A DNA stretch of 64,000 nucleotides from Methyloligella sp050110875 (GTDB lineage: Bacteria; Pseudomonadota; Alphaproteobacteria; Rhizobiales; Methyloligellaceae), in NCBI GenBank assembly GCA_050110875.1, contig CP188828.1, positions 2,356,001-2,420,000 of the forward strand. Direction: 5' to 3'. Under the pieces are notes generated by a model. The model had not been told where the DNA came from and made no database searches. It saw only the letters and a program-made list of their open reading frames with translations. The position numbers were made by a program, and so were the translations under genes. This document shows, one piece after another, positions 17,054 to 26,500 of the stretch (position 1 is the stretch's first letter; every line of letters begins with the position of its first letter).

Positions 17054-17845
17054 ATGCCCTTGGTCTCAGAGCCCACAGACAAGACGAAAGCCGCGCGCGC
17101 CTGGCCCGCTCTGCGGCGTTTCTGGCCTGTACTGCTGCTCGCGGCAGCGGCGGTCTTCGCCTACGCCATGGGGTGGCACCGCTATTTCACCTTCCGTGAG
17201 CTTGCCGACAGCCGCGAGGCGCTCCACGGGATGATGGCCGACCATATGGTGCTCACCGTCGTGCTCTATATCGGCATCTACGCGGTGAGCGTCGCACTCT
17301 CCGTGCCGGGCGGTGCCGTCCTGACCCTCGCCGGCGGTTTTCTCTTCGGCTGGTTCTGGGGCGGCATGGCGGCGATTGTCGCCGCCACCTTGGGAGCGAT
17401 CCTCGTCTATCTCGCCACCCGCAGCGCCTTCCGCGGCCTTCTGATGAGCAAGCTTGAGGACACGCCCCTGGACCGGTTTCGCAAAGGCTTTAGCGACGAT
17501 GCCTTCAGCTATCTGCTCTTCCTGCGTCTCGTCCCGGTGTTCCCCTTCTGGCTGGTCAATCTGGTGCCGGGCCCCTTGGGGGTTTCTTTCCGCACCTACG
17601 CTCTGGCCACCTTTCTCGGCATCATTCCCGGGACTTTCGCTTTCTCCATTGCCGGCGCCGGACTCGACAGCGTCATCGCCGCCCAGAGCGCCCGCTGCGC
17701 GGCGGAAGGCATCCCCAAGGCCGAGTGCCTGCATTTCGACGCATCGAGCATCTTCACGCCGGAGCTGATCGCCGGGTTCATCGCGCTGGGCGTTCTTGCC
17801 CTGGTGCCGATCGTCGTGAAGCGCTATCGCAAGACGCCTTATTGA
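17054..17845 (+). CDS. TVP38/TMEM64 (DedA-superfamily, VTT-domain) membrane protein
   Basis: A 263-residue inner-membrane protein with about six hydrophobic segments. The conserved core reads SVPGGAVLTLAGGFLFGWFW (about 85-104), a TLGAILVYLATRSAFRG segment, FLRLVPVFPFWLVNLVPG (about 157-174) and a FLGIIPGTFAFSIAGAGLDS helix, the VTT/SNARE-associated-domain pattern. Related proteins act as lipid scramblases or flippases in other organisms; that role is not shown here. It precedes the MerA-like flavoprotein by 99 bases, a pairing often seen in proteobacteria and cyanobacteria. Confidence 0.88.
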   Translation: MPLVSEPTDKTKAARAWPALRRFWPVLLLAAAAVFAYAMGWHRYFTFRELADSREALHGMMADHMVLTVVLYIGIYAVSVALSVPGGAVLTLAGGFLFGWFWGGMAAIVAATLGAILVYLATRSAFRGLLMSKLEDTPLDRFRKGFSDDAFSYLLFLRLVPVFPFWLVNLVPGPLGVSFRTYALATFLGIIPGTFAFSIAGAGLDSVIAAQSARCAAEGIPKAECLHFDASSIFTPELIAGFIALGVLALVPIVVKRYRKTPY

Positions 17846-17944
17846 GAAGAACCGTATTGATCCCCGCCACCCAGTAGGGCAGGACCGAAGCAGGCAGGTT
17901 GTCGCGCGTCGCCACGAAGACATGAGCTTGAGGAAACAGAGCCG

Positions 17945-19369
17945 ATGAGCGAGCTGTTGCGACCCGACCTGTGCATCATCGGAGGCGGCTCGGCCGGTCT
18001 GACCGTCGCCGCGGCCGCGGCCCAGTTCGGCGTGCCGGTGGTGCTGATCGAACGGGATCGCATGGGAGGGGATTGCCTCAACTATGGCTGCGTGCCGTCC
18101 AAGACTCTCCTCGCCGCCGGCAAACGCGCCCAAGCCATGCGCCAGGCGGATCTCTTCGGGATCGAGGCGGTGGAGCCGAAGATCGATTTCGCCGCGCTCC
18201 ACGATCACATCCACGGGGTGATCGCCTCCATCGCGCCCAACGACTCCGTGGAGCGTTTCACGGCGCTCGGCGTTCACGTCATCCAGGCTGAGGCCCGCTT
18301 CGTGGACAAGCGCACCGTCGAGGCGGGCGATGTCCGCATCAAGGCGCGCCGCTTCGTCGTCGCCACCGGATCTTCGCCGGCCGTTCCCGACATTCCGGGC
18401 CTGTCCGCCACGCCCTATCTCACCAACGAGACGATCTTCGAGCTCACCGAGCCGGTCTCCCATCTCGTTGTCCTGGGCGCCGGTCCTGTCGGGATGGAGC
18501 TGGCCCAAGCCTATCGCCGTCTCGGCGCGCAGGTGACCGTGTTGGATCGAGGCCGGCCGCTCTCCCAGCTGGATGAGGAGGCGGCGAGAGTGGTGGAGCG
18601 CCGCCTGGAGGACGAAGGCATCGTCATCCACGCAGACGCCAACGTGACCAAGGTGGAGACTGCCGGTTCCGGGGTGAAGGTCCGTTTCGAGAAGCACGGC
18701 GAGGCGATGGATGTCGAAGGCAGTCACCTGCTCGTCGCCACAGGGCGCAAGCCCAATATCGAGAGCCTCGATCTCAAGAAGGCGAAGATCCGTGCCACGG
18801 ATCGGGGCATCAGGGTGAACAAGCGGCTCAAGACCCGGAACGGCCGGGTCTATGCCATCGGCGACGTGACCGGTCCGCCCCAATTCACCCATCTCGCCTC
18901 CCACCACGCCGAGCTCGTGCTGCGCAACGCGCTCTTCCGTCTCCGTCCCGCCCTCGACCTAACCAGGGTGCCCCGGACGCTTTATACGGATCCCGAGGTG
19001 GCCGAGACCGGCCTCACCGAGGAGGAGGCCCGGAAGAAGTATTCCGGCATGCGCATCCTCCGCTGGCCTTACGCCGATAACGACCGGGCCCAGACAGAAA
19101 GCGAGGCGGAAGGCTTCATCAAGGTCTTCACCGACCGCCGCGGCCTTATCCTGGGCTGTGTGATTGCCGGTGCCAATGCCGGTGAGCTGATCGGCCTGTG
19201 GGTCTTCGCCATCGCCAAGGGCGCGAAGATCGGGGATATCGCAAGGCTCGTCTTGCCTTATCCGACTCTTTCGGAACTCGCGAAGCGCGCCGCCATCACC
19301 TATTATCAGCCGCTGATGAGGAAGCCGTATCTCCGCCGTATCGCCGCTTGGCTGCGTAAGCTGGGCTAG
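17945..19369 (+). CDS. Pyridine nucleotide-disulfide oxidoreductase, MerA/Lpd-like
   Basis: A 474-residue flavoprotein. It has the N-terminal FAD motif IIGGGSAGLTVAAAAAQ, the redox-active disulfide GGDCLNYGCVPSKTLL (about 39-54), the NAD(P)H-site VLGAGPVGMELAQAYRRLG (about 175-193), and the second FAD motif VYAIGDVTG. In the dimerisation domain the usual H-P-T-L-S-E of lipoamide dehydrogenase reads YPTLSE, so the catalytic His is replaced by Tyr, as in MerA-like proteins; the terminal vicinal Cys pair of true mercuric reductase is also missing. Its substrate is therefore unknown. It pairs with the TVP38 gene upstream and overlaps no other gene. Confidence 0.85.
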   Translation: MSELLRPDLCIIGGGSAGLTVAAAAAQFGVPVVLIERDRMGGDCLNYGCVPSKTLLAAGKRAQAMRQADLFGIEAVEPKIDFAALHDHIHGVIASIAPNDSVERFTALGVHVIQAEARFVDKRTVEAGDVRIKARRFVVATGSSPAVPDIPGLSATPYLTNETIFELTEPVSHLVVLGAGPVGMELAQAYRRLGAQVTVLDRGRPLSQLDEEAARVVERRLEDEGIVIHADANVTKVETAGSGVKVRFEKHGEAMDVEGSHLLVATGRKPNIESLDLKKAKIRATDRGIRVNKRLKTRNGRVYAIGDVTGPPQFTHLASHHAELVLRNALFRLRPALDLTRVPRTLYTDPEVAETGLTEEEARKKYSGMRILRWPYADNDRAQTESEAEGFIKVFTDRRGLILGCVIAGANAGELIGLWVFAIAKGAKIGDIARLVLPYPTLSELAKRAAITYYQPLMRKPYLRRIAAWLRKLG

Positions 19370-19438
19370 GCGTTCGAAGGCGGCCGGTCGAGCAACAGCG
19401 GGTGCGTGAAGTTGGACGAGCGAACGCCAGCGAAAGAG

Positions 19439-20869
19439 ATGAAGCGGGCCAACCTCACCTTTCGAGGTCCCGGCTTGTCCGCCAAGCTTCTGTTTCTCAC
19501 CATCATCTTCGTCATGATCGCCGAGGTGCTGGTCTTCGTGCCGTCGGTGTCCAATTTCCGGCGCCAATGGCTGCAGGATCGCCTGGTGGCGGCCCAGATC
19601 GCCGCGCTTTCCGCCGAGGTCGCGCCCAACGGCAATCTTCCCATGAACCTCCGTGACGAGCTGCTGATGAAGGCGCGTGTGCTCTCCATCTTCATGCGGC
19701 GCTCCAACAGCCGGAAGATCATCCTCAACATGGACAAGCCGACGGAGATCGACGCTTTCTACGATCTCCGCGACCCCACCTGGCCGCAGCTGATCCGTGA
19801 CGCGATGTTGGTCTATTTCGCCCCCGACGACCGCGTCATCCGGGTGATCGGCGAGCCGGGCATGGGCGGCGGCGAGGTCATGATCGTGGTCATGGAAGAG
19901 GGGCCGCTCAAGGCCGCCATGATCGAATACGGTCTCCATATCCTCGGCCTTTCGATCCTCATCTCCGTCATTACCGGCGCGCTGGTCTATCTCGCCCTGA
20001 TCGCGCTGCTGGTCCGTCCCATGATGCGGCTCACCGGCAATATCGTGCGCTTCCGCGAGGAGCCGGAAGATCCGACCCGGATCATTCAGCCGAGCGGCCG
20101 CCATGACGAGATCGGTCAAGCCGAGCACGCCCTCTCCGCCATGGAAAACCAGCTCGCCAATACCTTGGGACAAAAGCGGCGCCTGGCCGCGCTCGGCCTG
20201 GCCGTGAGCAAGGTCAGCCACGATCTCCGCAACATGCTCTCCAGCGTGCAGCTTCTCTCCGACCGTCTCGGCGCCGTGAAGGATCCGACCGTGCAGCGGG
20301 TGGTGCCCAAGCTGCTTGCCTCGGCCGAGCGGGCCATCCGCCTCTGCGAGCACACTCTCGATTTCGGCCATGCGAGGGAGGTGCCGCCCGTGCGCAGCAA
20401 GTTCCCCCTCTCGGCCCTGGCCGACGAGATCGCCGAGAGCTTGAACCTGCCGCGCGAGGGCAAGATCGATTGGCGGGTAGAGATCGAGGAAGGGCTGAAG
20501 GTCGATGCCGATTACGACCAGCTCTACCGTATCCTGAACAACCTCGTCAGCAACGCGGTCCAGGCCTTGGAGAATGCGGGTGGGGAGGAAAAGGGCGAGA
20601 TCGTCATGCGCGGCTGGCGCGAGAACGGCGGAACTGCCATCGAGATCGCCGATAACGGGCCGGGCGTGCCGCAGAAGGCCAAGGCCCATCTCTTCGAGGC
20701 CTTTCAGAGCGTCGCCCGCAAAGGCGGCACCGGCCTCGGACTCACCATCGCCGCCGAGCTGGCCCAGGCCCATGGCGGCGAGATCGCTTTGGTGGAGGTG
20801 GAACAGGGCGCCATCTTCCGGCTCACCATTCCCGACCTGCCGGCCGAGCGTCGCGCGGCAAGGGCTTAG
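19439..20869 (+). CDS. Sensor histidine kinase with periplasmic domain and HAMP
   Basis: A 476-residue membrane kinase. TM1 (about 15-34), a periplasmic loop of about 130 residues, TM2 (about 175-200), a HAMP region, then the H-box VSKVSHDLRNMLSSVQLLSD (about 258-277) and an ATPase domain with N-box NLVSNAVQALENA, G1 IADNGPGVP and G2 GGTGLGLTIAAE. The frame opens with a GTG at 19406; the ATG at 19439, after GAAAGAG, is chosen. No response regulator is adjacent, so the partner is elsewhere. The input signal is unknown; it follows the TVP38/flavoprotein pair on the same strand. Confidence 0.9.
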   Translation: MKRANLTFRGPGLSAKLLFLTIIFVMIAEVLVFVPSVSNFRRQWLQDRLVAAQIAALSAEVAPNGNLPMNLRDELLMKARVLSIFMRRSNSRKIILNMDKPTEIDAFYDLRDPTWPQLIRDAMLVYFAPDDRVIRVIGEPGMGGGEVMIVVMEEGPLKAAMIEYGLHILGLSILISVITGALVYLALIALLVRPMMRLTGNIVRFREEPEDPTRIIQPSGRHDEIGQAEHALSAMENQLANTLGQKRRLAALGLAVSKVSHDLRNMLSSVQLLSDRLGAVKDPTVQRVVPKLLASAERAIRLCEHTLDFGHAREVPPVRSKFPLSALADEIAESLNLPREGKIDWRVEIEEGLKVDADYDQLYRILNNLVSNAVQALENAGGEEKGEIVMRGWRENGGTAIEIADNGPGVPQKAKAHLFEAFQSVARKGGTGLGLTIAAELAQAHGGEIALVEVEQGAIFRLTIPDLPAERRAARA

Positions 20870-20994
20870 CTTGAAAGGCGAAGCCGAACAGCGAATGGCT
20901 TCCAGACCGGCGGCGCGCTTCTGAGACTCGCCGAAGGCGCAGCACTCCGCCCGGCTTCTGATACGCAAGGCCGGGGCGGAGCACGGCTTGTCGG

Positions 20995-21357
20995 CTACTC
21001 GACCTTCTTCACGTCGTCGGTCTTCATCTTGTCCTTGGGCTTCTCGCCCTTCCAGGCGGACTTCACGAACTTATCGCCCTTCATCTTGATCTTGGTGGTC
21101 CAGCCGTCCTCCCAGGAGATCACGGCGGCCGATTTCTTCTCCTCCCAGGTGCCGGAAAGGCTCTCCTCGCCATGCATCCCGCTCGCCGTGCCGTCCTCCA
21201 TCAGGGTGATGGTCATCGGCGAGCCGTCATTGCCGACGGTCTCGTATTTGCCGACGAAATGATGTTCGGCCAGCGTCGCGCCCATGGTCAGCACCAGAGC
21301 CAGCGTCATGGCGCCAAGCGCGGCAGTCGCTTGATATACAAATCCGAAATTCCGCAT
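20995..21357 (-). CDS. Small secreted hypothetical protein
   Basis: A 120-residue protein with signal peptide RNFGFVYQATAALGAMTLAL (cleavage near LAEHH). The mature part reads FVGKYETVGNDGSPMTITLM, then a LSGTWEEKK stretch and a Lys-rich tail (KGEKPKDKMKTDDVKKVE). Alternating hydrophobic strands around YETVG, ITLMEDGTAS and AVISWEDGWTTKI suggest a small beta-barrel or lipocalin-like fold; this is inference. The ATG at 21357 has GGGAG upstream (the frame extends to 21417). A 12-base tandem repeat lies 60 bases before the start. Confidence 0.65.
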   Translation of the reverse strand: MRNFGFVYQATAALGAMTLALVLTMGATLAEHHFVGKYETVGNDGSPMTITLMEDGTASGMHGEESLSGTWEEKKSAAVISWEDGWTTKIKMKGDKFVKSAWKGEKPKDKMKTDDVKKVE

Positions 21358-21415
21358 TGGGGGCTTCTCCCTATCGTCATGGTTGCAATAGGGGCAAAAC
21401 CGCAAATCGACGGGC

Positions 21416-21462
21416 AAGTTCCGGCAGAAGTTCCGGCAGAAGTTCCGGCAGAAGTTCCGGCG
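21416..21462. repeat. Tandem repeat, 12-base unit AAGTTCCGGCAG, nearly four copies
   Basis: Three exact copies of AAGTTCCGGCAG (21416-21451) are followed by AAGTTCCGGCG. It lies about 60 bases upstream of the secreted gene at 20995-21357 on the minus strand. On that strand the unit reads CTGCCGGAACTT. It could be a regulatory-protein binding array or a slippage-prone spacer. Confidence 0.85.
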
Positions 21463-21574
21463 CTTGCCTTTGCGAAGCTTAGGTATTAGGTAGGCGGTTC
21501 GGATCGCCCCGAATGGGGGACGGTTCCAATCTTAAGCCGGTTCCGCGCAAGCAGCCGCAGGAATCGGACCTTCA

Positions 21575-21651
21575 GCGCCGGTAGCTCAGCTGGATAGAGC
21601 ACCAGACTACGAATCTGGGGGTCGGGAGTTCGAATCTTCCCCGGCGCGCCA
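21575..21651 (+). tRNA. tRNA-Arg (anticodon ACG)
   Basis: A 77-base tRNA with acceptor stem GCGCCGG/CCGGCGC, D-arm TAGCTCAGCTGGATAGAGC, anticodon loop CTACGAA (ACG at 21609-21611), T-arm with GTTCGAATC, discriminator G and encoded CCA. Anticodon ACG decodes CGN codons after modification to ICG. Confidence 0.97.
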
Positions 21652-21971
21652 CTTCACATCTCCGCCTGCGTTCCCTCTTGAGGGAGGCGTCCGCCGCCCG
21701 CTGCATCGTCGCAACAATTCGCTGCGTTGAAGATTATGTGCGGAAGACTTGTGTGCTGAAGAGCTTGTCGTTGAAGACTTGGCGGACAGGCATGGTCCTG
21801 CAGACCGGCATTCCATCGCCAGTGAATTCAGGCACATCCCGGCGGCATTGACGATGTGTTAGTCACGCTCGGCCTATCCTCCTGCCGCATTTTTCCTCGC
21901 GTCGCGTTTCGTGCTACAGCCAGACCGCGCGGCAAATATTTTTCCTTCCGAGCAAAAGGACATGCATCGTC
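21652..21971. other. Intergenic stretch, no gene seen
   Basis: 320 bases between tRNA-Arg and the MscS gene. I see no credible reading frame or RNA structure. The small minus-strand frame at 21607-21837 is mostly the complement of the tRNA. There is a GAAGA-rich stretch around 21727-21780 (GAAGATT, GAAGACTT, GAAGAGC, GAAGACTT), a loose direct repeat. Confidence 0.5.
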
Positions 21972-23471
21972 ATGCGGCTCCTTTGTGGCTTCCTCGCCTG
22001 CCTTTTCCTGATCGTCCTCATCGGCTTCGATTCCGGCCCTGCAACGGCGCAATCCCTCGATCCCTCGTCCTCCGGCCAAAGCCCGGAGCAAGCACCTCCT
22101 GAGCAAACGGCAGAGGAGCCTGCCCAAGACCCGCAAGCCAAAGAGGCGGAACCGTCAGCCGATCTCCCGAAACAGGTGGTCGATCCCGCCATCCCGGGCA
22201 ACGAGCTCAAGATTCGCCTGACGCCGCTCACCAAGGACGAGCTCGCTGCCGCGGCCGCCAAATGGCTCGATCTGGTCAAGAAGCGGACCGCCGCGGTGAT
22301 GGAGAAGCAGATCGAGCTTTCCGAGACCGACGGCCGCATGGAGGATGTGAACCGCGAAGACCTCGTCCGGCTCGTGAAGGAACGGAACGGTCTGCTCAAC
22401 AAATTCAGCGTCGTTGTGGACGCCTGGGAGGCGAAGGGCGGCGACGAGGCCAAGATCAAGAATTATCGCGCCTATCGCTCAGCTGTTCTCTCGGAGGAGG
22501 CCCGCTCGACGGATTTCGCGACATTTCTGGCGCAGTTCGAATCCTGGCTCACCTCCGAAGACGGTGGCGTTCAATGGAGCATCAATATCGGCATCGTCCT
22601 TGCCGCGATCGTTGTGCTCCTCATCATCGCCGGGCTGGTGCGCCGGGCGACCCGCCGCTGGATCGGCCACGCCAAGCACCTGTCGAAGCTGCTTCAGGCC
22701 TTCATCGTGACCTTCGTCTATTGGCTGGTGCTGGCCTTCGGTCTGCTCGTCGTGGTCTCGGCCATCGGCATCGATGTCACGCCCATCTTCGCCCTGATCG
22801 GTGGCGCGTCCTTCATCCTCGCCTTCGCCTTTCAGGACACGCTCGGCAATCTCGCCTCCGGCCTGATGATCATGATCAACCGCCCGTTCGACGAAGGCGA
22901 CTACGTGGATGTCGGCGGTGTCTCCGGAACCGTGCAAGCCGTCAGCATCGTCGCGACCAAGGTTCTCACCCCGGACAACCAGGTCATCGTCATCCCCAAC
23001 AAGCAGGTCTGGGGGCAGGTGATCACCAACGTCACGGGGTCCAAGACCCGCCGCGTCGATCTCATCTTCGGCATCGGCTATAACGATAGCATCGAGAAGA
23101 CTCAGAAGGTCCTGGAGGAGACGGTCGCCGCCCATCCCATGGTGTTGAAGGAGCCCGAGCCGACCATCCGGGTTTCCGAGCTGGCCGACAGTTCGGTCAA
23201 TTTCATCGTCCGCCCCTGGGTCAAGAGCCAAGATTACTGGACCGTGTTCTGGGACCTCACCCGCCAGGTGAAGGAAGCCTTCGACCGCAACGGCATCTCC
23301 ATTCCCTTCCCCCAGCGGGATATGCATGTCTATCAGGCCGGTCCGGAGCCGAAGCCCGCCAAAAGCCCGAAATCTTCCGAGCCGTCAAAGCCGGCCCAGC
23401 CCGCCCGGCGCACCCGGACCAGCCGCGCCAAAGCCCAGGCCCAAGGCGAAGAAGGCTACGACGAGAAATAG
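21972..23471 (+). CDS. Mechanosensitive ion channel, MscS family
   Basis: A 499-residue protein with signal peptide MRLLCGFLACLFLIVLIGFD, then a Pro/Glu-rich periplasmic stretch, and an N-terminal helical region (about 60-190). Three TM helices follow (about 200-220, 237-260, 265-290), with the pore-lining TM3 and the MscS core GGASFILAFAFQDTLGNLAS (about 277-296), then the beta domain FDEGDYVDVGGVSGTVQAVS and VIPNKQVWGQVITN. The last 40 residues are a Lys/Pro/Ser-rich tail. Such channels release solutes on osmotic down-shock. The longer-than-E. coli N-terminus is common in larger MscS paralogs. Confidence 0.93.
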   Translation: MRLLCGFLACLFLIVLIGFDSGPATAQSLDPSSSGQSPEQAPPEQTAEEPAQDPQAKEAEPSADLPKQVVDPAIPGNELKIRLTPLTKDELAAAAAKWLDLVKKRTAAVMEKQIELSETDGRMEDVNREDLVRLVKERNGLLNKFSVVVDAWEAKGGDEAKIKNYRAYRSAVLSEEARSTDFATFLAQFESWLTSEDGGVQWSINIGIVLAAIVVLLIIAGLVRRATRRWIGHAKHLSKLLQAFIVTFVYWLVLAFGLLVVVSAIGIDVTPIFALIGGASFILAFAFQDTLGNLASGLMIMINRPFDEGDYVDVGGVSGTVQAVSIVATKVLTPDNQVIVIPNKQVWGQVITNVTGSKTRRVDLIFGIGYNDSIEKTQKVLEETVAAHPMVLKEPEPTIRVSELADSSVNFIVRPWVKSQDYWTVFWDLTRQVKEAFDRNGISIPFPQRDMHVYQAGPEPKPAKSPKSSEPSKPAQPARRTRTSRAKAQAQGEEGYDEK

Positions 23472-23568
23472 GGGCGCAGTCGGAGCATTTCTCCGCGGGA
23501 AATCGATAGCGGCCCCTCAACCGGAAAACGGCGCAGTGCCTCACGAGCCGGAACTCGATGCCGGCTAC

Positions 23569-26500
23569 TTACCAGCGCATACGGAAGCCGCCGGTGCCGC
23601 CGAACATGTAGTTGTCGTCGGGATTTTCGAACGCGGCGTTGACCATGAGCGAGCCATAGATCGCGTAGCGATCGTCATTCCAGCTATAAGTGCCGCCGCC
23701 GGTCAAACCGCCCCAATATGGTTCCTGCTCCTGACGCAGATCCGTGCCCGACACGGTGACGCCGGTATCGTCGCTGAACTCGTAATAGAGATTGACTAGG
23801 CCGTAGATGGCGATGCGACGCAACCGGCCAGAGCTGTCTAGCCAAGCTTGCTCTCGCTCGGAAGCTAGTCCTAAGCGACCCAAGAGACTTTCGCCATCCG
23901 CCGAGAAAACGGTTGCGCCGTAGGGATCGGTGAAACGGTCGAACGAGACGTCGGCATAGGTGAGCTGCGCTTGGGGCGTCAGCACCCAATCGCGATATCC
24001 GGTGGCGAAGCGCTGACCCGCTTCCAGCGACAAGGCGTAGCCGTCGGCATCGTTGTCGTCGGCAAGCTGCCCCAAGGTTTGCGACTTCAGATCGCTTTCG
24101 AACCAGCTCAGCATCGCCTGTGCATCGGTATAAAACCCGCTATCGCCATACCAGGTGGCGCTTCCGCCGAGCCCATAGCCGGTCGTGTCGATCTCGCCAT
24201 TACCGAAGGGCGAATTTATATCGATGTAAGATTTTCCGATCTGCGTCTGGAGCCCGGCCACCAGCTGACCGTTGTGGCGTTCGATCCGAATCGGATCGAT
24301 ACCTGTCTGCATTAGCCACTGGTCGCCTTCCCAGGTCGATGCGGTGGAAGAATGCCTCGGGTCGAGATGCGTACGCGTACCCTGGATGCGCCCCCATGCG
24401 ATGTTGTTCTTGGCGACGGCCAGGCCCGAGGAGATTTCCGCCTCTTCCACCCCGCACCCGAGCGACTTGGAGCCGGGGATGCAATCGCTGACGCTTGGAC
24501 TCGGTGCGGCCCGCTCGTCCCGCCAATACCGGTTGCCGACCCTTTCCCAGAGTGTCGGCAGACGGGTGAAGGTCTGTAGCGCGCGAGGATAGCTCTCATA
24601 GACGGGGGTATTCGGCGAAAGTTGGCTCACCAGATACCAGTCGGCGCTTGTGGTCGCGGGATCGTAGACATCGTATCTACCGGGGCCGACCAGCCGATAC
24701 GCCCAAGCTCCTTGCACGATGATGGAATTGCCGTCCCCGTCGACCCCTTGGCCGAGAAGCGAGAAGGCATTCGCATCGGATCTTGCGGCATCCAGCACCT
24801 CGATCACAAGAATACCCTCGCCCTCATCGACCAGACCGTTGCCGTTTGCGTCGGTATTGCCGCCACTCCCCCCGGCATTGGCAACCGAGATGCCCGTTGC
24901 TCCACCGCTGCCCGTGGCTGTCGAATCGACCACCAACACATCTGACCGAGAATTGGCGGGGCCGCCTCGATTGAGCACCGTATCGATATGCAGTTCGCCG
25001 CCATTGGAGATGAAGACTCCTTCGCCGCCCCCGAGAAGTGCGCCGTTGGTATCGGCGAAACTGCCGATCACGTCATTGCCCGTGATGACCAGCACGTCCC
25101 CGGCGACCGGGCCAGTGCCGCCGGTCTCCGCGTCCTGCATGGTGACGACGCCTGAGTTGATGAAGGTCTCCAGATCGCGGATATGGCCTTGCTCGACCCC
25201 ATTCCGCGCCAGGCTGTAATAACTGCTGCTATACCCGCCCGACAGACCGCGCGGGGTATACTGGCCGGTGGTATCGGTGTTGCTGGGATTTGCCACATGA
25301 GCCAGTGCCAGAGTTCCGTTATTACGGAAAAGGTCGTTGCCGTCCTGAATGCGGGAAAACACAGCATCCGGCCCGAAAACCGGGAGCGTGAACGATGTTG
25401 AGGTGATCAGATGATCGAAATCGATGAAGGCGACCGATTCCAGATCGCGAACCGTATTCGCACCGTCGAGCGTCTTGGCGAAGTTTCGAAGATTGAAACG
25501 TCCATCGTTATTGAATGTATCGCCGCGGTTCACTGCAGTCGTCGCATTGGTATATCCGACGACCTCGGATGCTAAGCCGTTATCGGCGATAAATTGCAGC
25601 GATGTCGGATCCTGAATGCTGTTATAGCCGAGATAGCCTGAGCCTGTGATGGTGCCACGGTTGTTGATGACTGCTGGCCGGTACTCAAAGCCGTCGTCAC
25701 CGACCTCTGATAGCGGAGGGGTGAAATTCCCTTCGACATTGTCGCCGTATCCGACCTGGCTGAGATCGAAGGCAAGATCGGAAAGGGCGCCAAGCGAGCC
25801 GGTTCGGCCGATCGTGATCGAAGTCTCTCGCGAGGTTTGGTCCTCGTCCAAAAACAGACCGGCTGCAAGATGGTTGGGGCCACCGGGTGCAGGCGGCGTA
25901 ATCTCTCCCCAGCCGCCCATGACATCCCCATCGATAACCACATCGATGTCGCCGTCACCGGTGCCGCCGCAATTATCCGTGGTCGTGGTATTGCAGCCCC
26001 AATCGGCAGGATCGGCGAATAACCCCGCGCCGTTGCCGAACCACAAACTGGAGGACGATATGGATAGACCGTGTGAGGCCTCACCCAGAGCTGTGACCGA
26101 AGAGCCGCTCTGGATCATGACATTGACGATGGAAATCCCGCCGAACTGGTTTGCGCTCACGAGACCGTCGGGTCCGACCGAGGATATGATCTCCATGCCG
26201 TGCGCGGCATTTCCACTCGTCGTGATCGAACCGGAGAAGTCGACTGTGGTTGCGATGGTCGGATTGACCGCCGTTGCATCGTAGCCGACGCCAAATGGCG
26301 GTGCTGTCGGCGTCAGGCCGGATACGGTAAGCAAGACGCCATCGACGCCATCTCCGGTGGTGATGATATCGACCCCTTCGAAGCGGAAAGTCGGCGCCGA
26401 AGAAACGCCTTGGCCGAGCGCGTAATTATAGACCACGCCGTTTGGATAAGTATTGGCGTCCCCAAAATCGGAACCTGCGACAACGCCGATTGATCCATCG

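Noticed and set aside
17945..19369. Mercuric reductase
   Set aside because: The redox CxxxxC is present, but the C-terminal vicinal Cys pair and any mer gene neighbours are absent.
21416..21462. CRISPR-like array
   Set aside because: Units are 12 bases with no spacers, so it is a simple tandem repeat; no cas gene was found in the window.
21607..21837. 76-residue minus-strand frame at the tRNA-Arg
   Set aside because: Its C-terminus (AGEDSNSRPPDS) is the usual false translation of a tRNA complement; there is no ribosome site.
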